Assembly: GCA_050179685.1 (NCBI GenBank)
Contig: JBFXEW010000002.1
Span: 1-64,000, forward strand
From: GWE2-40-63 sp050179685
Lineage (GTDB): Bacteria > Bacteroidota > Bacteroidia > Bacteroidales > SZUA-534
Reading direction: 5' to 3'
Length of the DNA: 64,000 bases
Position numbers and translations under genes: made by a program. Below the pieces are notes generated by a model. That model had not been told where the DNA came from, ran no database searches, and saw only the letters and a program-made list of their open reading frames with translations. Positions 33,635 to 42,504 of this stretch are shown here, piece after piece; the first letter of the stretch is position 1, and each line of letters begins with the position of its first letter.

Positions 33635-34597
33635 CTAATTTGCAAAACGCCGGAACACCAACTCCAGAAAACTAATGGTGCTTTTTTTACTCTGATCCCA
33701 GTTAAAATGAGTGAAGATATAAGCCAGTGCGCTGTCTAAATTGTTTTGCTTATTGATTTGCTCCACCGTTTCAGCATATTTTCCGGCATCTTTATTAAAT
33801 AACTCGTTGATGTACCAGATTCTGTCGTTCAACTTTATAGCAGTTTTTAAATCTTTTATGGGGCGGTCTTTTAATGCCGAGGCCAAATCTTTATTCTTTT
33901 TTACTCCGGCCAGCATATCATTTATTGACGGAGCATGGCCCTGATACTTGTCGGCAATAGTACCTCCGTTAACTTTTACTTTCTGTTCCGATTCCTTTGG
34001 CACATCCGTTTTTACTTCTTCTTTTGGTGCTTTAAGAATTCCAGAGGCTAGCGATTCTGGTTTTGGAGAAAACGTTTCTACGGTAAAGGGGGGTTCATCC
34101 TCTTCCTCAGGCTCATCAGTCAGTTTAATTGGTTCTGGTGTTTCTTCTATAGGCTCCTTTTCTTCAGGTTTCGCCCCTTCCTCAGGCAAAAGTTCTTCTT
34201 TTGTTTCCTCCTCAACAGCTACCAAATCATTGGCTTCAGTTTCTTTTTCATGCTGTTCTTCATCAGCATCAGGCTGCACCGGTTCGACAGACTCCAAAGC
34301 TACTACCGGTGATTCTATAGTTGCTTCAGGATTTTCATTTTTCAACCGGGGATTTTCTCTTGCTTTTTCATTAGCTGAATGAGCAGCGCTGTTTATCAAA
34401 TCTTTTTCAACTTTTAAAGCAATTGCGTCCGAGGAATCCTTTAACAAGAGTAATTCGCCGTATATATCTTTCACCTTCGACAAAGCCAAATCAACCTCAA
34501 AAGGGTGAATGGACTCTTCGCCGGAAAAATCATTGACAATGTCGGATAAAATTGTTAGTTCTTTGTTAATGATTTTAAGCAGGTTTCTCTTATTCAT
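33635..34597 (-). CDS. Acidic protein of unknown function, 320 residues
   Basis: Start placed at the ATG at 34597 (MNKRNLLKIINKELTIL), just downstream of a -7-like element at 34620-34627; the longer frame to 34711 would overlap the promoter and the divergent tdk leader. Three parts: an N-terminal helical region (1-100), a long Glu/Pro-rich disordered stretch (about 100-200: repeated EEE, EPIEETPEPIKL), and a C-terminal helical domain (about 215-320) with MLAGVKKNKDLASALKDRP, IKDLKTAIKLNDR and WYINELFN. The C-terminal pattern is reminiscent of uncharacterised Bacteroidota proteins. No membrane segments. Co-oriented with rsmI. Confidence 0.8.
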   Translation of the reverse strand: MNKRNLLKIINKELTILSDIVNDFSGEESIHPFEVDLALSKVKDIYGELLLLKDSSDAIALKVEKDLINSAAHSANEKARENPRLKNENPEATIESPVVALESVEPVQPDADEEQHEKETEANDLVAVEEETKEELLPEEGAKPEEKEPIEETPEPIKLTDEPEEEDEPPFTVETFSPKPESLASGILKAPKEEVKTDVPKESEQKVKVNGGTIADKYQGHAPSINDMLAGVKKNKDLASALKDRPIKDLKTAIKLNDRIWYINELFNKDAGKYAETVEQINKQNNLDSALAYIFTHFNWDQSKKSTISFLELVFRRFAN

Positions 34598-34619
34598 ATC
34601 AAGGGATGTTTTTTCTTTG

Positions 34620-34627
34620 CAAAAGTA
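34620..34627 (-). promoter_or_regulatory. -7 element of the acidic protein-rsmI unit
   Basis: Reads TACTTTTG on the minus strand, a full TAnnTTTG match, 22 bp before the ATG at 34597. No clear -33. Confidence 0.4.
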
Positions 34628-34722
34628 ATCATTGTAATTAAACGACCATATAAATATTTTAAGTATACTTACCCTAAAAATTGCAATTCCCGAATCGCAA
34701 ACCGGGTACAAAAAAAGCTGTC

Positions 34723-35304
34723 ATGTTTCTCGAAAAAAACAATAAACTGGTAAAAAAAGGTTGGATTGAAGTGGTGTGTGGCTCCATGTTTTCGGGTAAA
34801 ACCGAAGAATTAATCCGCCGGATGAAACGCGCCAAAATTGCCAAACAAAAGGTTGAAATTTTTAAACCCAAAATTGATACCCGCTATTCGGTAGACGAAG
34901 TCGTTTCGCACGATGAAAACGCCATTCTATCAACTCCGGTTGACAGTCCCCGCAACATTTTGTTATTAGCCAATGATATTGAAGTGGTTGGAATAGACGA
35001 GGCTCAGTTTTTCGACGATGGTTTGGTTGAAGTTTGCAACGAATTGGCCAACCGGGGAATTCGCGTTATAGTTGCCGGGCTGGATATGGATTTTCGGGGA
35101 AAACCCTTTGGCCCCATTCCCAAAATGTTAGCAACCGCCGAATACGTAACTAAAGTTCATGCTATTTGTGTAAAATGTGGCGATTTAGCTCATCACTCGC
35201 ACCGCCTGTCAGACAACGAAAAGCTGGTTCTGTTGGGCGAAACCGATGTGTATGAACCTTTATGCCGCGATTGTTTTCAAAAAGCAATGAAAACCCAGGT
35301 TTGA
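34723..35304 (+). CDS. tdk: Thymidine kinase
   Basis: 193 residues from the ATG at 34723; an upstream TTG reading adds 14 residues without family support. Walker A GSMFSGKTEELIRRM (from about residue 20), the DEAQFF motif (VVGIDEAQFFDD), lid/substrate region and a four-Cys zinc site (CVKCGD and later CRDC). Phosphorylates thymidine with ATP for the salvage pathway; type II tetrameric enzyme. Divergent from the acidic-protein gene, 57 bp before murF-alr. Confidence 0.95.
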   Translation: MFLEKNNKLVKKGWIEVVCGSMFSGKTEELIRRMKRAKIAKQKVEIFKPKIDTRYSVDEVVSHDENAILSTPVDSPRNILLLANDIEVVGIDEAQFFDDGLVEVCNELANRGIRVIVAGLDMDFRGKPFGPIPKMLATAEYVTKVHAICVKCGDLAHHSHRLSDNEKLVLLGETDVYEPLCRDCFQKAMKTQV

Positions 35305-35361
35305 TTTGCTGAATTTAAATAGTTTACTTACAAAGCTTAAGACAAACGCACAATAAAAAAA

Positions 35362-37821
35362 ATGACCACTTACCACATACAGGAAATTGCCTCCGTGCTT
35401 AAGGGGCAGCTGACAAAAAACTCGGGAGGTAAAATAAATTACCTTTTAATCGACAGTCGCAAGGTTTTGTTTCCGCGCGAAAGTCTGTTTTTTGCCTTAC
35501 GTGGTTTGCACAACGATGGCCATAATTTTCTGGCTGAACTTTATGAGCAGGGGGTTCGTAATTTTGTGGTAGAAACCCTGCCTGAAAATCTGGAATTGAT
35601 GCAGCGGGCAAATTTTATCCAGGTTTCGAACAGCTTGAAAGCCCTGCAACAATTGGTTCGCTGGCATCGTTCCCATACTTCAGTCCCTGTTTTAGGAATT
35701 ACCGGAAGTAACGGAAAAACCATAGTCAAGGAATGGATTTACCAGTGTTTGCACAGCGAAAAATACATCATCCGAAACCCAAAAAGTTACAACAGCCAGA
35801 TTGGGGTTCCCTTATCGGTTTGGTTGCTTAACGCCGATGCCGGACTGGGTATTTTTGAGGCAGGTATTTCTCAGGTAGGCGAAATGGAACATTTGCAGGC
35901 AATAATGCAACCTGAAATTGGTATTTTTACCAATATTGGCGATGCGCATCAGGAAAACTTTACATCGAGAGAACAAAAAATAAAGGAAAAACTTAAACTT
36001 TTTACCGCTTGCCACACCTTAATTTATTGCGCCGATCAACCCCTGGTAAACGAAACCATTGGCGCTGAAATTAATTCCAAAACAAAATTATTTACCTGGG
36101 GAAGCGCGCCCGAAAGTCAACTTAGGATATCAGGCTTTGAAACCCTCAAAACAGGAACAATAATTGAAGCAAACTACCAGGGTCAAGCTCAAAGCGTTAA
36201 AATTCCCTTTTTCGACAAAGCATCCATCGAAAATACCATTCATGTCTGGAGTTTTCTTTTGGTACAAGGATATCCGCTTTCGTTTATTCAGGAAAAGCTG
36301 TCCCGATTAGAGCATGTGGCTATGCGCCTTGAACTGAAGGAGGGAACAAACCATTGCACCCTGATAAACGACAGTTACAACTCCGATCTGGAATCGCTGC
36401 ATATTGCCATGGATTTTTTATCGCAACAAAACCAGCATCCGCAAAAGGTGCTTATTCTGTCCGACATTGAACAAAGCGGCTTCAAAAAAGACGAACTGTA
36501 CCAACAAGTGGCGGGTATGCTGCAACATAAAAACATTGACCGAATAATCGGAATTGGTCCCGATATAATGGCGCATCAGCAATTGTTTGAATTACGAAAA
36601 GATTTTTTTCCTTCAACTCAGGATTTTATTGAGAGTAAGGAATGGTCGAAGTTTCAGCACATGTCCATTTTACTTAAGGGAGCCCGAAGGTTCGAGTTTG
36701 AAAACCTGAGCAAATTGCTTCAGAAACAAAATCACCGAACAGTATTTGAAATCGACCTGAATGCTTTATTACACAACCTGAATTACTTTAAAAACCTGCT
36801 GAAACCCACAACCGGAATTGTTGCCATGCTTAAAGCATCGGGTTACGGAAGCGGCACTTACGAAATTGCCAATCTTTGCCAATACCAAAGGGTAGCTGCC
36901 ATAGCGGTAGCTTTTCCCGACGAAGGGATGGAATTACGAAAAGCCGGAATAAAAACACCCATCTGGGTTATGAATCCCGAAGAAGAGAGTTTTGCAGCAA
37001 TGATTAACCATCGCCTTGAACCCCAGCTTTCGAATTTTAGTTCGCTCCATCGTTTTAATATAATTGCAGAATCTTCCGGTTCAAAACCTTATCCGGTACA
37101 TATAAAACTCGATACCGGAATGCATCGCTCAGGTTTTATGGCCAATGAACTCGATTTCCTGATTCAGGCATTAAAAACTTCAGAAAATCTTAAGGTAGCC
37201 AGTATATTTTCGCATTTGGCCTCAGCCGATGAGCCCCAACAAGACGATTTTACCCATGAACAGGTGGAAGCTTTCGAAAAAATGAGCCAAACCCTGATGG
37301 AACATTTCCCCTATAAAATTAAGCGTCATATTTTAAACTCAGCCGGAATTGAACGTTTTCCAGAATATCAGTACGATATGGTGCGCCTGGGCATAGGGCT
37401 TTTCGGAATTAGCGCAGCCGCTGCTCCTTTGGCGCAGGTGGGAACCTTAAACAGTTCAATCATTCAACTAAAAAAACTTAAGAAAGGACAAACGGTTGGT
37501 TATTCCCGCAAAGGTATCCTAAACAAAGACTCAGTTATTGCAACAGTACCGGTTGGTTATGCCGATGGTTTGCGACGCATATTAAGTAACGGCGTGGGAA
37601 AAATTTGGGTAAATGGGAAAATGGCTCCCATTGTTGGGAACATCTGCATGGATATGTGTATGATTGACGTTACCGACATCGCGGTACAGGAAGGTGATTG
37701 TGTCGAAATATTCGGGAAACATTTATCGATCGACGAATTGGCCCGTTGGATGCAAACCATCCCTTACGAAGTGCTTACCGGCATTTCAAAAAGAGTAAAA
37801 CGAACCTATCATATGGAATAA
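35362..37821 (+). CDS. Fused MurF ligase and alanine racemase
   Basis: 819 residues in two enzymes. Residues 1 to about 455 are MurF-like: ATP loop ITGSNGKTIVKEW (about 113-125), LNADAGLGIFEAGISQVGEM, TNIGDAHQENF, and NDSYNSD in the substrate domain. Residues from about 465 are a fold-type III alanine racemase with PLP lysine K491 (MLKASGYGSG), KLDTGMHRSGF, and the catalytic Tyr region VPVGYADGLRR, ending with GNICMDMCMIDVT. The racemase supplies D-Ala for D-Ala-D-Ala, which MurF adds to UDP-MurNAc-tripeptide, so the fusion links supply and use in the cytoplasm. This fusion is a known arrangement in Bacteroidota. The stop overlaps the next ATG (TAATG). Confidence 0.95.
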   Translation: MTTYHIQEIASVLKGQLTKNSGGKINYLLIDSRKVLFPRESLFFALRGLHNDGHNFLAELYEQGVRNFVVETLPENLELMQRANFIQVSNSLKALQQLVRWHRSHTSVPVLGITGSNGKTIVKEWIYQCLHSEKYIIRNPKSYNSQIGVPLSVWLLNADAGLGIFEAGISQVGEMEHLQAIMQPEIGIFTNIGDAHQENFTSREQKIKEKLKLFTACHTLIYCADQPLVNETIGAEINSKTKLFTWGSAPESQLRISGFETLKTGTIIEANYQGQAQSVKIPFFDKASIENTIHVWSFLLVQGYPLSFIQEKLSRLEHVAMRLELKEGTNHCTLINDSYNSDLESLHIAMDFLSQQNQHPQKVLILSDIEQSGFKKDELYQQVAGMLQHKNIDRIIGIGPDIMAHQQLFELRKDFFPSTQDFIESKEWSKFQHMSILLKGARRFEFENLSKLLQKQNHRTVFEIDLNALLHNLNYFKNLLKPTTGIVAMLKASGYGSGTYEIANLCQYQRVAAIAVAFPDEGMELRKAGIKTPIWVMNPEEESFAAMINHRLEPQLSNFSSLHRFNIIAESSGSKPYPVHIKLDTGMHRSGFMANELDFLIQALKTSENLKVASIFSHLASADEPQQDDFTHEQVEAFEKMSQTLMEHFPYKIKRHILNSAGIERFPEYQYDMVRLGIGLFGISAAAAPLAQVGTLNSSIIQLKKLKKGQTVGYSRKGILNKDSVIATVPVGYADGLRRILSNGVGKIWVNGKMAPIVGNICMDMCMIDVTDIAVQEGDCVEIFGKHLSIDELARWMQTIPYEVLTGISKRVKRTYHME

Positions 37822-38540
37822 TGAGTACTCCTAAGCACAACGACCCATTGGGACAGGCTGTTTTTGATTACCACACCACAAAAAAAGCCAAAAGATTAAA
37901 GGTTTATTCCAATATTGTTGAAACCGATGAGATTCCGGTTCCTTATCTTTTCAGGACTTTCAATCAGATGCCGCCTCTTGAACAAAAAGCCCTTAAACTG
38001 TGTCGCGGAAAAGTTTTGGATGTTGGAGCTGCTGCAGGCCCCCATAGTTTATGGTTAAAAGCTCAAAACATTGAGGTATTTCCCATCGATGTTTCTGAAC
38101 TTGCTGTAAAAACCCAGCATCTTCAAGGACTGAATGAAGCCCAACAAATTAATTTTTTTGATTTGAAGGCAGACAAAAAGTTCGACACCTTACTTTTCCT
38201 GATGAATGGAATTGGAATTGCCGGAACATTAGAAGAACTGCCCCTGTTTTTTGAAAAGTGCAAGCAACTATTGAAATCCGATGGTCAGGTGCTACTCGAT
38301 TCGTCGGATATAATTTACCTGTTTGGAGACGAAAAAACCGGCTATCAGATTGATTTGAATGCCGATTATTACGGACAGGTAACTTACCGCTTGAGTTATG
38401 GATCAATTACAGGCAATTACTTTAACTGGCTGTTTATCGATTTTAACACCCTTTCGCAAATGGCCCGCCAATCGGGTTTTAAATGCGAATTGATTTTAAA
38501 AGGTGCGCATTTTGATTATTTGGCCAGATTAAGTCTATAA
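37821..38540 (+). CDS. SAM-dependent class I methyltransferase
   Basis: 239 residues from the ATG that shares one base with the murF-alr stop, implying translational coupling. SAM-binding motif I KVLDVGAAAGPHSLWL (about residues 62-78) and acidic motif II IEVFPIDVSELA are clear; DTLLFLMNGIGIAG is motif IV. The substrate is unknown: the C-terminal region has no recognisable specificity signature. Coupling to a cell-wall gene may be only positional. It ends 12 bp from the convergent next gene. Confidence 0.88.
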   Translation: MSTPKHNDPLGQAVFDYHTTKKAKRLKVYSNIVETDEIPVPYLFRTFNQMPPLEQKALKLCRGKVLDVGAAAGPHSLWLKAQNIEVFPIDVSELAVKTQHLQGLNEAQQINFFDLKADKKFDTLLFLMNGIGIAGTLEELPLFFEKCKQLLKSDGQVLLDSSDIIYLFGDEKTGYQIDLNADYYGQVTYRLSYGSITGNYFNWLFIDFNTLSQMARQSGFKCELILKGAHFDYLARLSL

Positions 38541-38552
38541 GAATAACTGATG

Positions 38553-39017
38553 CTAATTAAAAATAAGCGAAACAATTTTTTCCAGTCCTTCAGCATCCAC
38601 CTCGTCAAAAGTTGCCAATTTATCGCTATCCACATCCAACACCCCAATTACTTTACCCGACTTGTCTTTAACCGGTACTACAATTTCTGATTTGGAGCGC
38701 GAATCACAGGCAATATGTCCGGGAAACTGATGTACATCGGGTACAAGCTGGGTTTTCTGTGAATTAATTCCCGCCCAGCAAACACCGGTATCTTTAGCCA
38801 GTTCCATACAGGCAACCGGACCTTGATAGGTTCGCACCACCAAACGATTATCGGCTGTTAGCAAATAAAACCCGGTCCAAAAAAAACCGTCCATTTTATG
38901 GTGTAGAACAGCTGCAATAGAAGCCATGCGGGCCGTAGGATCAGCACTTTTCTGCATTAAATCGCTTAACTGTTTGAATATTCGCTCGTATCGTCCTTGT
39001 TTCTTCTTATTATCCAT
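38553..39017 (-). CDS. Free methionine-(R)-sulfoxide reductase (GAF domain)
   Basis: 154 residues from MDNKKKQ at 39017; the longer frame adds 23 residues with no family match. A single GAF domain with cysteines C70, C80 and C104 (PVAC, TGVCW, HIACDS). The spacing of 10 and 24 residues equals that of the three redox cysteines in E. coli fRMsr (C84, C94, C118). It reduces free Met-R-sulfoxide, recycled by thioredoxin; trxA lies about 8 kb away. The three-cysteine match makes this more than a generic GAF call. Confidence 0.92.
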   Translation of the reverse strand: MDNKKKQGRYERIFKQLSDLMQKSADPTARMASIAAVLHHKMDGFFWTGFYLLTADNRLVVRTYQGPVACMELAKDTGVCWAGINSQKTQLVPDVHQFPGHIACDSRSKSEIVVPVKDKSGKVIGVLDVDSDKLATFDEVDAEGLEKIVSLIFN

Positions 39018-39149
39018 TCCTTGCAATATATGATGATTAAGGGCGTAAAAGTAAGTTTTTCCCGCATCACAAAAAATGGTTTGCACTTAAAAATCAATTA
39101 ATCATTGGTTTTTCTACTTTGCATTACATTTTTCGGGCACTAAAGGAGT

Positions 39150-40280
39150 TCAATACATTTTTTCAACACTCACGTCAATACCATGAGCTTCGAGCGAACT
39201 GATTATCCGGGGAAAAATATCCTTGTGTCCGGCTAAGGTTTCCGGAGCAATAATTCCATGCTTTTCAACCAGTCCATCCATAAAAATGTCGGTAACAGCC
39301 GTGCAGGTATAACCCGTTGTTCGGGCCATGCTGTGAATTCCGGTTTTTGCATCGAATTTATCGTAAATAAGGTATTCATAACCCGCCGGTTCGCCACCCA
39401 CCGAGCCCATTACCTTTGAACGCATTACCGTAAAATCTTCTTCTCCTTTTTTAAGTTCCCAAAGTGGCAACAACAACTGCGTGGTAACATCGAGCGGCCG
39501 CACAGTAACTCCCTTTACATCGATTTCCTGTTGTGAGAAAAAGCCGCTTTCGCGAAGTACGCGTAAATATTCAATGGTTCCGGGATAACGCAAGGTTTTC
39601 TCAATCATGTTAGGTACTTTCATGGTTTTTAATAAAGTACGCAAACCATCGGAATTCCACGCTTCCAGCGTGCCAATGTGCTTGAATTCCACCAATTCCG
39701 GATCGCTCAGCGCATCTTTTGTAATTTGATGTCCATTCTCGACATAGCGAGCCGGGCGAACATATTCTTCAATAACGTCGGCAGGTGAAAATACGGCGCG
39801 ATACTCCCAGGGCCATTGCCTGATGACAGGCAAACCACCAACCAAACATTCGTATTTATCAACCTTCATATTGGCTGCATGGTAACCAAGTATCATATTA
39901 CTGATGCCGGGGGCAATACCACAATCGATAGCAACAGCTACCTTGTTATGTTTTGCACGTTCATCCAAATCAAAAGGATCTTCAGGAAAAAAAGAAATGT
40001 CGACCATATTTTTTCCAATATCAATCACTCGTTTTATTACCTCGTAACCTAAATGGCCCGGCACAGCACCAATAACCAATTCAGAATCCTTTATAAGTTT
40101 TTCAAGCGTTTTTCGTTCCGTTACATCGGCCTGAATACAGCTAATTCCAAAACAACGTTTTAATTTACCCAGGGCCAGTTCGTTTAAATCGACAACCGTT
40201 ACTTCATATTGCTTACTGAGTTCAACCGCAATGGTACTACCCACCATGCCACCGCCTAAAACTGTAATTTTCCTGCTCAT
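39150..40280 (-). CDS. Saccharopine dehydrogenase-like oxidoreductase
   Basis: 376 residues. N-terminal Rossmann fold ITVLGGGMVGSTIAVELSKQ, then a saccharopine-dehydrogenase-type catalytic domain with VAIDCGIAPGISNMILG, VGGLPV, and GHIGTLEAWNSDGL-like segments (KHIGTLEAWNSDGLRTLL). The family covers saccharopine dehydrogenase, lysine 6-dehydrogenase and carboxynorspermidine synthase. The sequence does not decide among them; a lysine or polyamine substrate is likely. Transcribed alone and divergent from the DUF3857 genes. Confidence 0.85.
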   Translation of the reverse strand: MSRKITVLGGGMVGSTIAVELSKQYEVTVVDLNELALGKLKRCFGISCIQADVTERKTLEKLIKDSELVIGAVPGHLGYEVIKRVIDIGKNMVDISFFPEDPFDLDERAKHNKVAVAIDCGIAPGISNMILGYHAANMKVDKYECLVGGLPVIRQWPWEYRAVFSPADVIEEYVRPARYVENGHQITKDALSDPELVEFKHIGTLEAWNSDGLRTLLKTMKVPNMIEKTLRYPGTIEYLRVLRESGFFSQQEIDVKGVTVRPLDVTTQLLLPLWELKKGEEDFTVMRSKVMGSVGGEPAGYEYLIYDKFDAKTGIHSMARTTGYTCTAVTDIFMDGLVEKHGIIAPETLAGHKDIFPRIISSLEAHGIDVSVEKMY

Positions 40281-40380
40281 GCTTGTAATTTATTTAGTTG
40301 GTACAAATTACAACTTTTGTATAACATATTCAATGTTTTGAAAAAAATTGACAAAAACGTGGTCGGTTTGGATAAAATTA

Positions 40381-40388
40381 TATTTTTG
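40381..40388 (+). promoter_or_regulatory. -7 element of the DUF3857 operon
   Basis: TATTTTTG matches TAnnTTTG, 49 bp before the ATG at 40438. TTGACA at 40348-40353 is upstream, but the spacing does not fit a Bacteroidota -33. Confidence 0.35.
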
Positions 40389-40437
40389 TAAACGAAACGA
40401 ATCTTAACAACCATTTTTTACTTAATACTAATTTACC

Positions 40438-42453
40438 ATGATCAAAATTACCAACCTAGTTAGCATGGCTCTTGCGTTAACTATTAGCTTGGGCGTTTAT
40501 GCTCAAAAAGCACCCATTAAGTTTGGAAAACTTAGTAAGGACGAAATAGACCTTAAGGTTTACGACAAAGACACAGCAGCAGCTGCCATTGTTTTGTGCG
40601 ATTTTGGCACTTCTGATTTTACTTATTCCGATAATTCAGGTTTGATGTACCTGTACAAACGGAATATCCGGATTAAAATTCTTAAAAAAGAAGGTTATCA
40701 CAAAGCCAACTTTGAAATTCCCATCCGGAAAAAATACGATAATCCGGGAAGGATAAGAGGCCTGACTTTTAACTTTGACGATGGCAAAACAGAAAAGGTT
40801 AAACTCGAAAACAACCAGGTATTTACCGACGACATTAATAAATACTGGGATCTGATAAAATTTGAAATGCCTGCCGTAAAAGAAGGCTCTATTATTGACG
40901 TTGAATACTCCATTTTATCAGAGCTTTATCATATTCGGAATTGGGATTTTCAGGACGATATCCCTACACTTCACAGTGAATACCGGGTAAGTATACCCGA
41001 ATACTTCCATTTCAAGCAATTGGAAAAAGGGTTTATTCCCATTGGCGAGAAAAGCACAAACAACCGCACGGTTACACAAACAGGAACTGAAAATCAGCGA
41101 TCGACAGGCTACGTAACTACATCACGGGTTCAAAGCTATAATTTTAACTACAATGTTACCGACTATTTTTTTATATCGAAGCATGTTCCTGCCTTTTATG
41201 AAGAGGATTACATGACCAGTGAAAAAAACTATATCTCATGCATTGAATTTGAACTGGGTTCGGTTAAATGGCCCAACCGACCGGTAAAAAACTACACCAA
41301 TACCTGGGAGGCCATAAACAAAGAATTGCTTTTTGACACCGATTTTGGCAACCGGATTAATGGCGGTGGTTTCTTAAAAGACAAACTGACTCTGATTGAA
41401 ACTTTAAATACAAGTCCTGAAGCAAAAATTGCTGCCGTGTACGATTTAATCCGAAGCGGAATTAGCTGGAATGGCCGTTATTCCATTTATTCATTCGACA
41501 ACAACAAAGCCTGGAACGAGGGCAGCGGAACCGTAGGCGATATTAATTTGCTATTGGTGGCGTCCCTAAGACGTTTAGGGTTCGAAGCCAATCCGGTGAT
41601 AATAAGCACACGCAGCAACGGATTTATACATCCGGCACAAATTATTCTCGACCAGTTTAATTACGTAATTGCTTCGGTTTTAGTCGATAACAAAACCATT
41701 TTGCTCGATGCCACTGATCGACATACACCAGCCGGATTATTACCCGAACGCTGTCTAAACGGACAAGGCCGACAGATTGATAAAAACGGAGGTTCCTGGG
41801 TCGATCTGGTTCCTGCCAGCACGCACAGAAAATCGTACCAGACTATTTTTACCATTGAACCCGATTTATCATTAAAAGGAAGTATTATAGAAAAACACGA
41901 AGGATATTCTGCTTTGGATTACCGTAAAGCCATGCAAAACTATAACAGTACCGAAGCTTATCTGGAAGAATACCAAAAAGGATTTCAGACCTTTAGTCTG
42001 GAGTTGGATTCGGTAAGTGGTGTGGCACAAGTTAACGAACCCCTTTACCTAAGCTATTCATTTGAAACCGATGTTCCTGTTGAAGCAGCCGGCAACTTGC
42101 TCATGATAAACCCGATTCTTATTGGCAAAACCCAAACCAATCCGTTTAAATTACCCGAGCGTGCTTATCCGGTCGATTTTTCTTTCCCTCGTACCAACAC
42201 TTACATGACAACTATAACCATTCCTGAAGGATATGCGGTAGATAACCTGCCCCAAAGCAAACGCATGATGCTTCCTGAAAACAAAGCGTCTTTTATCTAC
42301 TCCATTCAACATTCAGGAAACCAAATTACACTGCTTACCAAGTTTGATATTAACAAAGCAACCTTCTTACCCGAAGACTATCAAAATTTGAAATTATTTT
42401 ACAACCAGGTAATTGAAGCCCAGACAGAAGACATTATTCTGAAAAAATTATAA
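40438..42453 (+). CDS. Secreted DUF3857 protein with inactive-looking transglutaminase domain (1)
   Basis: 671 residues; signal peptide ends near SLGVYAQ. DUF3857 beta domain (about 40-260, with GYHKANFEIPI and IKFEMPAVKEGSIIDVEYSI), then a transglutaminase-like core (about 320-430) and a C-terminal beta domain. Where active transglutaminase cores have GDC, this protein has VGDINLLLVASLRRLGF (I369 in place of the Cys), so catalysis is unlikely. Exported, probably periplasmic. First of three paralogues (spacing 51 and 18 bp). Role unknown; binding of peptidoglycan or protein is a guess. Confidence 0.82.
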   Translation: MIKITNLVSMALALTISLGVYAQKAPIKFGKLSKDEIDLKVYDKDTAAAAIVLCDFGTSDFTYSDNSGLMYLYKRNIRIKILKKEGYHKANFEIPIRKKYDNPGRIRGLTFNFDDGKTEKVKLENNQVFTDDINKYWDLIKFEMPAVKEGSIIDVEYSILSELYHIRNWDFQDDIPTLHSEYRVSIPEYFHFKQLEKGFIPIGEKSTNNRTVTQTGTENQRSTGYVTTSRVQSYNFNYNVTDYFFISKHVPAFYEEDYMTSEKNYISCIEFELGSVKWPNRPVKNYTNTWEAINKELLFDTDFGNRINGGGFLKDKLTLIETLNTSPEAKIAAVYDLIRSGISWNGRYSIYSFDNNKAWNEGSGTVGDINLLLVASLRRLGFEANPVIISTRSNGFIHPAQIILDQFNYVIASVLVDNKTILLDATDRHTPAGLLPERCLNGQGRQIDKNGGSWVDLVPASTHRKSYQTIFTIEPDLSLKGSIIEKHEGYSALDYRKAMQNYNSTEAYLEEYQKGFQTFSLELDSVSGVAQVNEPLYLSYSFETDVPVEAAGNLLMINPILIGKTQTNPFKLPERAYPVDFSFPRTNTYMTTITIPEGYAVDNLPQSKRMMLPENKASFIYSIQHSGNQITLLTKFDINKATFLPEDYQNLKLFYNQVIEAQTEDIILKKL

Positions 42454-42460
42454 CTTATAC

Positions 42461-42484
42461 GGGGAGCTTTTATTGAAGCTCCCC
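42461..42484. other. Hairpin between DUF3857 genes 1 and 2
   Basis: GGGGAGCTT (42461-42469) and AAGCTCCCC (42476-42484) form a perfect nine-pair stem with a 6-nt loop. No T tract follows on the plus strand, so it is more likely an mRNA-processing or stability element, or a leaky terminator. Confidence 0.6.
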
Positions 42485-42504
42485 CATACCATTAACTTAG
42501 AAAG

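Noticed and set aside
34681..34722. TTG start of thymidine kinase
   Set aside because: Adds 14 residues with no family match; the ATG at 34723 gives the standard length.
37698..37820. Longer N-terminus for the methyltransferase gene
   Set aside because: It would overlap the end of murF-alr by 124 bp, with non-family residues; the TAATG-coupled ATG fits better.
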